Shown: positions 1-6,773 of the stretch, piece after piece | How the letters are laid out: every line of letters starts with the position of its first letter | Numbering within the stretch: the stretch's first letter is position 1 | Assembly: GCA_947593895.1 (NCBI GenBank) | Contig: CANQDY010000057.1 | Coordinates: 1 to 8,219, forward strand | Source: an uncultured Bacilli bacterium | GTDB taxonomy: Bacteria; Bacillota_I; Bacilli_A; RFN20; CAG-449 | Length of the DNA stretch: 8,219 nucleotides | Direction: 5' to 3' | Notes under the pieces: model-generated | Told to the model about the DNA's origin: nothing | What the model saw: only the letters and a program-made list of their open reading frames with translations | The model's database searches: none | Made by a program: the position numbers and the translations under genes

Positions 1-961
1 ATGGAATCCAAGAATGGCTCCATATATCTATGGTGCAAGAAATGGAATCTATATCATCGATTTAGTAAAAACCGCACAAAAAATTCAAGAAGCATATCAT
101 GTTTTAAAGAAAATCGTTTTAGGTGGTGGCAAAGTATTATTTGTTGGTACTAAAAAACAATGTCAGGAAATTATCGAAGAAGAATCATTACGTTCAGGTT
201 CTTTTTATGTCGCAAATAGATGGTTAGGCGGTACATTGACAAACTTTAGAACTATTCAAAAAAGAATTAAATACTTAAATAGTCTAGAAACAATGGAAGA
301 AGATGGATCGTTTGACACAATGCCAAAGAAAGAAGTTGTTTTACTAAAAAAAGAAAAAGAAAAATTATTGAAGAACCTTGATGGCATCAAAGCTATGAGG
401 AAAGTTCCTAATGCAGTATTTGTTGTTGATCCAAAACTTGAACACAATGCTGTAAGTGAGGCTCGTCGTTTACATATTCCAGTATTTGCTATTTGCGATA
501 CTAATTCAGATCCAACAGAAGTTGACTATCCAATTCCATCAAATGATGATGCAATTAAAGCAGTTAAATTAATTGTTGGTTTATTGGCAGATGCTGTTGT
601 TGAAGCTAAGGGTGGTCAAACAATGGTTGCTTATGGTGTTCAACCAGATGAAGAAGTATCAATGATTGATGCATTAAATTCTTTCGACAAAGCAGAAGAA
701 TTAAAACAAATTCGTCAAAAGGCTAGAGAAGATATGCTAGCTACCAAGAAAAAAGATGGTAAGCCATCAAGACCTTCAAGAAAACCTGTAAAACCACAAG
801 AAGAAAAAGTAGAAACTGCACCAATGGCTGAAGAAACAAAAGTGGAAGATACTTCAGTAGTGGAAACAACTTCAGTAGCAGAAGAAGTTAAATCTACACC
901 AAAGAAAACCAGAAAAACAGCAAAGAAAGTTGAAAAAGCACAAACAGAAGATAAGGAGTAA
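1..961 (+). CDS. rpsB: 30S ribosomal protein S2, 5'-truncated by the window edge, with long C-terminal tail
   Basis: S2 is a structural protein of the small ribosomal subunit, bound late near the S1 site. The frame is open from base 2 and reads WNPRM before the first in-window ATG (base 14). That matches the family's internal WNPKM segment, so the ATG is not the start and about 22 residues lie upstream. Family motifs are clear: RNGIYIIDL, GKVLFVGTKKQ, RWLGGTLTNF, IQKRIK, and the late block PIPSNDDAIKAVKL. In Bacillus S2 the protein ends a few residues after the ADAVVEAK-like segment. Here about 113 more residues follow (bases 620-958): first a charged, probably helical part, then a Lys/Glu/Thr/Pro-rich low-complexity part ending in TPKKTRKTAKKVEKAQ. 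The stop TAA lies 5 bases before tsf, and the last codons supply the tsf ribosome binding site. Identity is certain; the role of the tail is unknown. Confidence 0.98.
   Translation, partial: WNPRMAPYIYGARNGIYIIDLVKTAQKIQEAYHVLKKIVLGGGKVLFVGTKKQCQEIIEEESLRSGSFYVANRWLGGTLTNFRTIQKRIKYLNSLETMEEDGSFDTMPKKEVVLLKKEKEKLLKNLDGIKAMRKVPNAVFVVDPKLEHNAVSEARRLHIPVFAICDTNSDPTEVDYPIPSNDDAIKAVKLIVGLLADAVVEAKGGQTMVAYGVQPDEEVSMIDALNSFDKAEELKQIRQKAREDMLATKKKDGKPSRPSRKPVKPQEEKVETAPMAEETKVEDTSVVETTSVAEEVKSTPKKTRKTAKKVEKAQTEDKE
845..880 (+). repeat. Two-copy 18-bp tandem repeat in the rpsB tail
   Basis: Two in-frame 18-base units (845-862 and 863-880) share the 10-mer ACTTCAGTAG at 851-860 and 869-878. They encode EDTSVV and ETTSVA, so the acidic/Thr tail of S2 appears to have grown partly by a short in-frame duplication. 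Only two imperfect copies are present, so this is a minor feature. Confidence 0.6.
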
Positions 962-966
962 TTAAA

Positions 967-1836
967 ATGGCATCAAATTTAATTGAACTAATTAAAGTAT
1001 TAAGAGAACGTACCGGTGCCGGTATGATGGATTGCAAAGCAGCATTACTCGCTAATGATTGTGATGTTGAAAAATCATGCGAATGGTTAAGAGAAAAAGG
1101 AATCGCAAAGGCTGCAAAGAAGGCTTCTCGTATTGCTGCTGAGGGCTTAACTGATGTAGTTACAAAAGGTAATAATGCGGTTATTCTTGAAGTAAATTCG
1201 GAAACTGACTTCGTTGCTAAATCAGATGATTTTAAAAATTTAGTTGCAAATGTTGCAAATTTAATCTTAGAAAATAAACCAGCTTGCATTAATTGCGCTA
1301 AAGATTTAACAAAAGAATTATTTACAAATGCAACTGTTAAGATTGGTGAAAAACTAGATTTAAGAAGATTTGAATTGGTAACAAAAACTGATAAACAAAC
1401 TTTTGGTGCTTATATTCATATGGGTGGCAAAATATCTGTTTTAGCATTAATTGAAGGAACAAATGATGAAATAGCAAAAGGTATTGCAATGCACATTGCC
1501 GCAAATAACCCAACATATGTTTCAACTACTGATATTCCATCAAGTGCAGTAGAAAATGAAAAGAGAATACAAATGGAAGCTGCAAAGAATGATGAAAAAT
1601 TAAAAAATAAGCCAGAACAAGCACTTGTTAAAATAGTTGAAGGAAAAGTTAATAAGATTTTCTCTGAAACAGTTTTACTTTCACAAGAATATTTACTCGA
1701 TCCTTCAAAGAAAGTTGAACAATTGCTTAATGAACAAAATTTAAGTGTTGTTAAATTTGTTCGTTATGCAGTCGGAGAAGGAATTGCAAAACGCGAAGAA
1801 AACTTCGCTGAAGAAGTTGCAAAACAAATGCAATAA
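967..1836 (+). CDS. tsf: Elongation factor Ts
   Basis: EF-Ts is the cytoplasmic guanine nucleotide exchange factor that releases GDP from EF-Tu during translation elongation. At 289 residues it is full length (Bacillus EF-Ts is about 293). The N-terminal UBA-like domain carries family signature 1 at residues 12-27 (LRERTGAGMMDCKAAL), followed by the helix around WLREKGIAKAAKK. Signature 2, VNSETDFVAKSDDF, starts at residue 76 and includes the Asp-Phe pair (D81, F82) that reaches into EF-Tu. The C-terminal part has IHMGGKISVL, the AMHIAANNP segment and the usual LLSQEYLLDPSKKVEQ near the end. The start is supported by AAGGAG at 953-958, 8 bases upstream. It is cotranscribed with rpsB (5-base gap), the near-universal arrangement. 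A terminator-like hairpin follows directly, which would let rpsB-tsf be expressed above the downstream genes. Confidence 0.98.
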   Translation: MASNLIELIKVLRERTGAGMMDCKAALLANDCDVEKSCEWLREKGIAKAAKKASRIAAEGLTDVVTKGNNAVILEVNSETDFVAKSDDFKNLVANVANLILENKPACINCAKDLTKELFTNATVKIGEKLDLRRFELVTKTDKQTFGAYIHMGGKISVLALIEGTNDEIAKGIAMHIAANNPTYVSTTDIPSSAVENEKRIQMEAAKNDEKLKNKPEQALVKIVEGKVNKIFSETVLLSQEYLLDPSKKVEQLLNEQNLSVVKFVRYAVGEGIAKREENFAEEVAKQMQ

Positions 1837-1841
1837 CATAT

Positions 1842-1866
1842 AGCTCTCTTTTAGAGTGCTTTTTTA
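1842..1866 (+). terminator. Hairpin plus T-run between tsf and pyrH (probable partial terminator)
   Basis: The arms 1842-1849 and 1853-1860 pair over 8 positions with one T-T mismatch and a 3-base TTT loop, followed by T at 1860-1865. It begins 5 bases after the tsf stop. The stem is short and AU-rich with a mismatch, and pyrH has no recognisable promoter of its own in the 46-base gap. It therefore most likely attenuates read-through instead of fully stopping transcription (inference). Confidence 0.6.
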
Positions 1867-1882
1867 AAAAAGGGAGGCAAAG

Positions 1883-2602
1883 ATGGCAAAATATCATCGA
1901 ATTTTAGTCAAATTATCAGGTGAAGCACTAGCAAAGAAAGGTTGCGATGAAATTTTTGATGCTGAAAATTTAAATAAGGTTGCCTTAGCATTAAAGTCAA
2001 TGGCAGAAGAAGGAGTTCAAATTGCTGTTGTAGTTGGTGGCGGTAATATTTGGAGAGGTAAACTGGCAGAAACAATTGGTGTTGAGCGTTCAACTGCTGA
2101 TTATATGGGAATGCTTGGTACAATTATTAATGCTTTAGCACTCCAATCAGCGTTGAATCAAGTTGGAATTGATAGTCGGGTTATGAGTGCAATTGAAGTA
2201 AAGCAAGTATGTGAACCATATATCAAACTAAGAGCAATTAGACATCTTGAAAAAGGAAGAGTTGTCATTTTTGGTGGAGGTACTGGAAATCCATATTTTA
2301 CTACAGATACTACTGCTGCGCTGAGAGCTAACGACATTGGTTGCGATGCAATTTTAATGGCTAAAAATGGAGTTGATGGAGTTTATACATCAGATCCAAG
2401 AGCTGATAAAAACGCTAAGTTTATTAAGAATATTTCATATAAAGATATGCTGGATATGAATTTAAAAGTTATGGATCGAACCGCAATTTCTCTTTGTATG
2501 GATACCAATATTGAATTAAGAGTATTTAATATGTCAGATGTGACAAATTTTAAAAAAGTTATTGATGGTGACTCTTTAGGTACCACAATTAGAAAGGAAT
2601 AA
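1883..2602 (+). CDS. pyrH: UMP kinase (uridylate kinase)
   Basis: This enzyme phosphorylates UMP to UDP with ATP in the cytoplasm, the step that feeds all UTP/CTP and dTTP synthesis. It belongs to the bacterial amino acid kinase fold family, unrelated to eukaryotic UMP/CMP kinase, and is a hexamer usually controlled by GTP and UTP. The 239 residues match the family length. Visible motifs are KLSGEAL at residues 10-16 (phosphate binding), the glycine loop VGGGNIWRG at 51-59, DYMGMLGT from residue 73 (UMP binding), GGGTGNPYFTTDT at 131-143, and AKNGVDGVYTSDP, the nucleotide-binding segment typical of the fold. The start is supported by a strong GGGAGG at 1872-1877, 5 bases before the ATG. It sits between tsf and frr as in most Bacillota, with frr starting 3 bases after its stop. 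Confidence 0.98.
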   Translation: MAKYHRILVKLSGEALAKKGCDEIFDAENLNKVALALKSMAEEGVQIAVVVGGGNIWRGKLAETIGVERSTADYMGMLGTIINALALQSALNQVGIDSRVMSAIEVKQVCEPYIKLRAIRHLEKGRVVIFGGGTGNPYFTTDTTAALRANDIGCDAILMAKNGVDGVYTSDPRADKNAKFIKNISYKDMLDMNLKVMDRTAISLCMDTNIELRVFNMSDVTNFKKVIDGDSLGTTIRKE

Positions 2603-2605
2603 AAA

Positions 2606-3151
2606 ATGGAAGAAATTATTATTTTAACGAGAGATTCGATGGAAAAATCAATTCAGTCAGTCAAATTCAATTTAAATACAATTAGAACTGGAAGAGCTTC
2701 AGTTCAATTGCTTGATAATATTGAAGTTGATTATTATGGTTGTCCAACACCTTTAATTCAAATAGCTTCAATTTCTGTGCCAGAACCAAGACAATTATTG
2801 ATTAAACCATATTCAAAAGATGATGTCAAAGCTATTGTTGGTGCAATAAATGCATCAAATTTAGGATTAACACCAATTAATGATGGAACATCAATTAGAA
2901 TTAATATTCCACCTCTAACTGAAGATAGAAGAAGAGAATTAGCAAAAAATGCTAAAAAATATTGTGAAGAGGGAAAAGTTGCAATTAGAAATATTCGTCG
3001 TGAATATATGGACGAACTAAAGAATGATAAAGATTTACCAGAAGATGCGCGTAAAAAATTGGAACAAGAAGTTCAAAAAGCAACAGATGAATTCTGTAAA
3101 AAAATTGACGAAATATGTCAAGAAAAAGAAAAAGAAATAATGACCATCTAA
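2606..3151 (+). CDS. frr: Ribosome recycling factor
   Basis: RRF works with EF-G to split the post-termination ribosome and free mRNA and tRNA for another round of translation. The 181 residues are close to the usual 185. It has the expected two-domain layout: the start of the long three-helix bundle with IRTGRAS at residues 26-32, the small beta domain containing VDYYGCPTPL, IASISVPEPRQL and SIRINIPPLTEDRR, and then the returning helices with the basic run VAIRNIRREYMDELK and a Lys/Glu-rich C-terminal helix. The start is backed by AAAGGA at 2593-2598 inside the end of pyrH, so the two genes are tightly coupled. It is the last gene before a strong terminator; in Bacillus the next gene would be uppS, which is not here. 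Confidence 0.98.
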   Translation: MEEIIILTRDSMEKSIQSVKFNLNTIRTGRASVQLLDNIEVDYYGCPTPLIQIASISVPEPRQLLIKPYSKDDVKAIVGAINASNLGLTPINDGTSIRINIPPLTEDRRRELAKNAKKYCEEGKVAIRNIRREYMDELKNDKDLPEDARKKLEQEVQKATDEFCKKIDEICQEKEKEIMTI

Positions 3152-3172
3152 AATAGTTAAGTTTAAATTAAT

Positions 3173-3238
3173 GGACTGTAAAGAAAAAGTATTAAAACAT
3201 AGTTTAACTATGAAAAAATGTTTCTTACAGTCCTTTTT
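3173..3238 (+). terminator. Strong nested intrinsic terminator after frr
   Basis: The outer arms GGACTGTAAAGAAA (3173-3186) and TTTCTTACAGTCC (3221-3233) form a 13-pair stem with one bulged A, followed by TTTTT at 3234-3238. The 34-base loop holds a second small inverted repeat, CATAGTT-T-AACTATG (3198-3212), giving a stem on a stem. An alternative pairing AAACAT (3195-3200) with ATGTTT (3218-3223) competes with both the inner hairpin and the innermost part of the outer stem. It lies 21 bases after the frr stop and has no T-run on the opposite strand, so it is a forward terminator closing the rpsB-frr unit. Confidence 0.85.
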
Positions 3239-3384
3239 ATATGAAATGAGATAACAAAATGCTTAGAACAATGATATATAATAATAGTAATAAGGAAGAA
3301 TATAGGATATTAATTTTTTAGTTTTGAGAAATTTTAGTCTGTGTGATGAATATTACTTTTGTTCTTAAATTAATAAAATTAATT

Positions 3385-3412
3385 TTAATAATTGAATTTT
3401 ATCTAGTATAAT
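3385..3412 (+). promoter_or_regulatory. Probable sigma-A promoter for cdsA-dxr-rseP-polC
   Basis: A perfect -10 box TATAAT lies at 3407-3412, with TTAATA at 3385-3390 (4 of 6 match to TTGACA) at a 16-base spacing. The predicted start near base 3419 would leave a leader of only about 18 bases containing the cdsA ribosome binding site AGGTGA (3425-3430). It sits downstream of a strong terminator and upstream of a tight gene group, exactly where a promoter is needed. AT-rich surroundings make chance matches likely, so the -35 box is less certain than the -10. Confidence 0.6.
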
Positions 3413-3420
3413 TAACTAGA
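3402..3420. promoter_or_regulatory. Perfect inverted repeat over the cdsA -10 box (candidate operator)
   Basis: TCTAGT (3402-3407) and ACTAGA (3415-3420) are exact inverted copies separated by 7 bases, so the 19-base dyad covers the -10 hexamer and the expected transcription start. A repressor bound here would block initiation. No known regulator's consensus is recognised, and a 6-base dyad can arise by chance in AT-rich DNA. Confidence 0.35.
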
Positions 3421-3436
3421 AGATAGGTGACTTTGA

Positions 3437-4435
3437 ATGAAAAAGAAAATTATAGATGTTAATGAAATATCAGACGCAACAAAAAAATCTTTTAGAATAC
3501 GTACAATTACAGCAATAATTCTTGCTATTATATTTATTCCCTGTGTTTTTTTAGGCGATTGGTTCTTTGCGGGAGCAATGATGTTAATTTCTTTTGTTGC
3601 TTTTTATGAATTTATTAATATCCTGGCATTAAAGAAATTTCCAATAGTTATTGATATTTTTGTATTTATTATGTCAATAATATTAACTTATTGGGTCTGG
3701 TTTAAACAATTGATTGAATATGATTCATCTGGATTAGTTAATGCAAGTGGTCATATTATTATAGAAAGTATATCAATTTCTACTTTAGCGCTTATTACCT
3801 TAATGCTGATTTTATTTATGTTTGCCCTTATGTATACTCGTTTTGATGTAACTGATACTTGTTATTTAGTTGTTATGTCTTTATTGATAAGCTTAGGATT
3901 TCAGTCATTTTTCTTTTTGCGTTTTGCACCTATGTCATCATTAAGTGGTGAATATGATTATGGTGGTAATCAAGTATATTCATCATTATTGTTCTTGTAT
4001 GTAGTTATTGGTAGTTTTATGAGTGATATTGGGGCTTATGCAACCGGAATATTATTTGGTAAGCATAAAATGAATCCAAGAATTTCGCCAAAGAAAACCT
4101 GGGAGGGATTTGTTGGAGGTTGCATAATTTCATTTATTTGTTCTTTTGTATATGCAATGGTATTAGATGCAAATGGAATTCCACTTTTAAAAAGTGTTTT
4201 AGATATCGAACATTGGTATTTAATTTTGATTATTTCTTTGATTATGCCATTTGTTTCAGTTTTAGGTGACTTATTATTTTCCGCAATTAAAAGATTCTAT
4301 AACAAGAAGGACTTTTCAAATGTTTTGCCAGGACATGGTGGAGTATTAGATCGTATAGACTCATTATTGGTTACTTGTTTAGTTGTTACGTTATTGATAT
4401 TAACATTTACGTTTTATAGAGGTTTGTTAATATAA
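3437..4435 (+). CDS. cdsA: Phosphatidate cytidylyltransferase (CDP-diacylglycerol synthase)
   Basis: This membrane enzyme joins CTP and phosphatidic acid to give CDP-diacylglycerol, the precursor of phosphatidylglycerol and cardiolipin. The C-terminal half carries the family hallmarks: SPKKTWEG at residues 217-224, then the CDP-diglyceride synthase signature from S282 to D308, with KR (285-286), KKD (290-292), LPGHGG (297-302) and DRID (305-308). About eight hydrophobic membrane segments can be seen, the first near residues 22-40. At 332 residues it is longer than the Bacillus protein (about 270). The extra length lies in a charged N-terminal stretch of about 20 residues and in polar loops between N-terminal membrane segments. 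The start is supported by AGGTGA at 3425-3430, 6 bases upstream. Its TAA overlaps the dxr ATG by one base (TAATG), implying coupled translation. Confidence 0.96.
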   Translation: MKKKIIDVNEISDATKKSFRIRTITAIILAIIFIPCVFLGDWFFAGAMMLISFVAFYEFINILALKKFPIVIDIFVFIMSIILTYWVWFKQLIEYDSSGLVNASGHIIIESISISTLALITLMLILFMFALMYTRFDVTDTCYLVVMSLLISLGFQSFFFLRFAPMSSLSGEYDYGGNQVYSSLLFLYVVIGSFMSDIGAYATGILFGKHKMNPRISPKKTWEGFVGGCIISFICSFVYAMVLDANGIPLLKSVLDIEHWYLILIISLIMPFVSVLGDLLFSAIKRFYNKKDFSNVLPGHGGVLDRIDSLLVTCLVVTLLILTFTFYRGLLI

Positions 4436-5595
4436 TGAAAGAAATAATATTATTAGGTGCAAGTGGAAATATTGGTACACAAGCTAGAGAAATTATAATC
4501 GATAATCAATCAGATTTTGTTTTAACTGGCGTTTCTGTTGGTCGGAATATTGTAGAATTAGAAAGAATAATTGATAAGTTTTCTACGGTAAAATATATTA
4601 CAGTAGAGGATTATAAAGATTATATTTTTCTAAAAGAAAAGTACTCACATATTACTTTTTTCTTTGGTGAGGAAGGACTAATTGACTTGATTGATAATTG
4701 TCCATGTTCTTTAGTTATTAATGCTTTAGTAGGTTTTGTTGGTTTTCTTCCTTCACTACATACAGTTGAAAAAGGAATCGATTTAGCTCTGGCAAATAAA
4801 GAATCATTAGTTGTTGGTGGGAAATTAATTAAAGATGCATTAAAGAAAACTAATTCAAAATTATTTGCTATTGATAGTGAACATTGTGCATTGAATAAAT
4901 GCTTAAAGAATAAAAACAGAGATGATATTAAATACCTAGTGATTACTGCAAGTGGGGGAAGCTTTAGAGATTATCGCTTTGAAGATTTAAAAAATGTTAC
5001 TATTAAAGATGCATTAAGACATCCATCATGGTCAATGGGAAATAAAATTACCATTGATTCAGCAACAATGATGAATAAGGGATTTGAAGTGATTGAGGCA
5101 ATGCATTTATTTGATTTTAATTTAGATCAAATTAAGATTTTGGTTCATGACGAATCAATTATTCATTCACTAGTAGAATTTAAAGATCATTCCTATTTAG
5201 CGGACATTGGACCTACTAATATGAAAGTTGCAATTAGTTATGCTTTATATGGTAATCATTATCATGAGGTTAATGTTGAGCCTATTGATTTTGAAAAAAT
5301 TAATGGTCTTCATTTTAGAAAATTAGATTTAAATTTTTATCCCTGTTTAAAATTAGCTTTTGAAGCAATTGAAAAAGGTGGGAGTGCCACTTGTGTACTA
5401 AATCGAAGTAATGAAGAAGCAGTAAGAAGTTTTTTAAAAGGAGAAATTAATTTTACCGATATTGCTGAAGTAGTTAAATTGACTTTGCATGAACATGAAG
5501 TAGTCAAATATCCAACTGTTGATGACATCATTAATTCTGATAAATGGGCAAAAAATAAAAGTAGAGAAATTATAAGGAGAATAGCAAATGTTTAA
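4435..5595 (+). CDS. dxr: 1-deoxy-D-xylulose 5-phosphate reductoisomerase
   Basis: Dxr converts DXP to 2-C-methyl-D-erythritol 4-phosphate using NADPH and a divalent metal, the committed step of the MEP isoprenoid pathway (target of fosmidomycin). The 386 residues match the family. Residues 6-15 form the NADPH Rossmann loop (LLGASGNIGT). ANKESLV follows in the middle, and the metal ligands are D147, E149 (DSEH) and E218 in MMNKGFE (213-218), with N214 and K215 beside it. TASGGSFRD, HPSWSMG and KITIDSATMMNKG are conserved as in Bacillus. Small departures are EAMHLF where EAHWLF is usual and LNRSNEEAV for LNAANEVAV. The C-terminal helical domain is complete. The start is coupled to cdsA through TAATG, with only a weak AGAGG at 4418-4422. 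The 3' end overlaps rseP by 8 bases. Its presence shows that this organism makes isoprenoids by the MEP route. Confidence 0.97.
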   Translation: MKEIILLGASGNIGTQAREIIIDNQSDFVLTGVSVGRNIVELERIIDKFSTVKYITVEDYKDYIFLKEKYSHITFFFGEEGLIDLIDNCPCSLVINALVGFVGFLPSLHTVEKGIDLALANKESLVVGGKLIKDALKKTNSKLFAIDSEHCALNKCLKNKNRDDIKYLVITASGGSFRDYRFEDLKNVTIKDALRHPSWSMGNKITIDSATMMNKGFEVIEAMHLFDFNLDQIKILVHDESIIHSLVEFKDHSYLADIGPTNMKVAISYALYGNHYHEVNVEPIDFEKINGLHFRKLDLNFYPCLKLAFEAIEKGGSATCVLNRSNEEAVRSFLKGEINFTDIAEVVKLTLHEHEVVKYPTVDDIINSDKWAKNKSREIIRRIANV

Positions 5596-6766
5596 TACCA
5601 TTTTAAATATTATTGTATTATTATTGAGTCTTAGTGTTTTGATTTGTTTACATGAACTTGGCCATCTTTTAGTGGCAAAAAAGTTCAAAGTATATTGTGC
5701 TGAATATTCTATAGGTATGGGACCTTTACTTTTTAAGGTAAAAAAGGCAAATCAAGAAACTCAATTTTCAATTCGTGCTTTACCAATTGGTGGCTATGTT
5801 GCTATGGCTGGTGAAGGTAGTGAAGAAATTGAAGACTTTAAAGATGTACCAAAAGAAAGATTCTTAAATAATATTAAACACTGGAAAAGAGCTCTTATTA
5901 TGGTAGCCGGTGTTACTGTTAACTTTATTTTATCGCTTATTTTATTTTTATTTTCTGGTTTATTATCTCCAATTCTTGATTCTTCAAAGAGAAATATGAA
6001 TGTTATTGCGTCAACTGAAAATAAAACATATTTAGCAAGTGACAGTGGTTTGACTAGTGAAGATAATATAAAGCATGTTAAATTTGTTATTACAATTGGA
6101 AAAGACGATCCGGTAACAATTGAAAAGGATGTTGCAAATGGCAGAGAATTATATACCATCTTTAATCTCTTTGCTTTAGAAGAAAGTGAATATTATAATA
6201 GTGAACTAGGAGTACCTGAATCAACTGATGACACTTGGATGTGGGAATTAACAACTGATGAAGGGAAAAAAGTTAATTTTACTTTAAATGCTAAATTTCA
6301 AAAATTAAATCATGTTTTTGGTAACGATGAGGTTGTTTATGTTTGGGATACCAGTGATATTGGTATTGGATTTCATACCAGAGGAAGAAACTTTGTAGAA
6401 GGTTTAAATCGCGCAAGTGATGAATTTGTTACTTCGATTACATCATTTAAAGTATTATTTCAAAAAGGTGGATGGGAAAATTTAGGTGGTGTTATTTCAG
6501 TTTATACTGTTAGTAGCTATGCAACTCAAATTGGATTTTATTACTATCTCTATGTATGGGGATATATTTCATTAAACTTAGCCATCGTTAATTTACTGCC
6601 ATTCCCAGGACTTGATGGATGGCATTTAGTTGTCTGTGCTTTTGAAGGAATTACTAAAAAAGAAATGCCATCAAAAGTTCGTCAAATTATGTCTATGATT
6701 GGAATGGGACTTTTAATTGGATTGATGATTTTTGTAACTATTATGGATATCTTAAGATTAGTTTAG
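5588..6766 (+). CDS. rseP: RseP/RasP-type site-2 intramembrane zinc metalloprotease
   Basis: Site-2 proteases cut transmembrane segments of anti-sigma factors, cell-division proteins or leftover signal peptides within the membrane. The zinc motif HELGH lies in the first membrane segment (H22, E23, H26). The third zinc ligand is D343 in NLLPFPGLDGWH just after the third membrane segment (about 317-338). Membrane segments 2 and 4 lie at about 102-126 and 367-392. The conserved PIGGYVAMAGE block after TM1 is present. The extracytoplasmic part (about 128-260) should hold the PDZ domain but is divergent and acidic; only a weak PDZ-like SGLTSEDNI stretch is seen. The usual GPxxNF after TM1 reads GVTVNF, and the later GGPVGI-type motif reads GGVISV. 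At 392 residues it is slightly short (Bacillus about 420). AAGGAG at 5574-5579, 8 bases upstream, fixes the start, which overlaps dxr by 8 bases. Family assignment is firm; substrates are unknown. Confidence 0.93.
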   Translation: MFNTILNIIVLLLSLSVLICLHELGHLLVAKKFKVYCAEYSIGMGPLLFKVKKANQETQFSIRALPIGGYVAMAGEGSEEIEDFKDVPKERFLNNIKHWKRALIMVAGVTVNFILSLILFLFSGLLSPILDSSKRNMNVIASTENKTYLASDSGLTSEDNIKHVKFVITIGKDDPVTIEKDVANGRELYTIFNLFALEESEYYNSELGVPESTDDTWMWELTTDEGKKVNFTLNAKFQKLNHVFGNDEVVYVWDTSDIGIGFHTRGRNFVEGLNRASDEFVTSITSFKVLFQKGGWENLGGVISVYTVSSYATQIGFYYYLYVWGYISLNLAIVNLLPFPGLDGWHLVVCAFEGITKKEMPSKVRQIMSMIGMGLLIGLMIFVTIMDILRLV

Positions 6767-6773
6767 GTATAGT

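Larger units (their letters stand above)
3239..3436. other. AT-rich intergenic gap at the usual uppS position
   Basis: Between the frr terminator and cdsA no frame encodes a convincing protein. I see no UppS motif such as the HVAIIMDGNGRWA block, even in broken form. The composition is almost purely A/T with several TATAAT-like strings. The only elements I can support are the promoter and palindrome immediately before cdsA. No tRNA or recognisable structured RNA is evident. Confidence 0.6.

Noticed and set aside
14..16. ATG at base 14 as the rpsB start
   Set aside because: The frame continues upstream with WNPR, conserved internal S2 sequence, so this Met is internal and the real start is outside the window.
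894..1289. A 131-codon open frame antisense to rpsB/tsf
   Set aside because: It lies entirely opposite strongly conserved S2 and EF-Ts coding sequence, has no ribosome binding site of note, and its composition is what the reverse of those codons gives.
3277..3282. TATAAT string as a further promoter
   Set aside because: No acceptable -35 lies 16-18 bases upstream, and such strings are frequent in this AT-rich gap.
3259..3321. A 20-codon open frame (starts MLRTMIYNNS) in the frr-cdsA gap, considered as a leader peptide
   Set aside because: It has no credible ribosome binding site, no runs of regulatory codons and no downstream attenuator; short open frames are expected by chance here.
3324..3353. 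TTGAGA followed by a GAATAT-like -10, considered as a second cdsA promoter
   Set aside because: The -10 is poor at the right spacing, and the better TATTAC is 21 bases away; the TATAAT at 3407 is the stronger candidate.
5794..6159. A 121-codon open frame antisense to rseP
   Set aside because: It covers the conserved rseP frame, matches no family I recognise, and lacks its own promoter or ribosome binding site; chance in AT-rich sequence.
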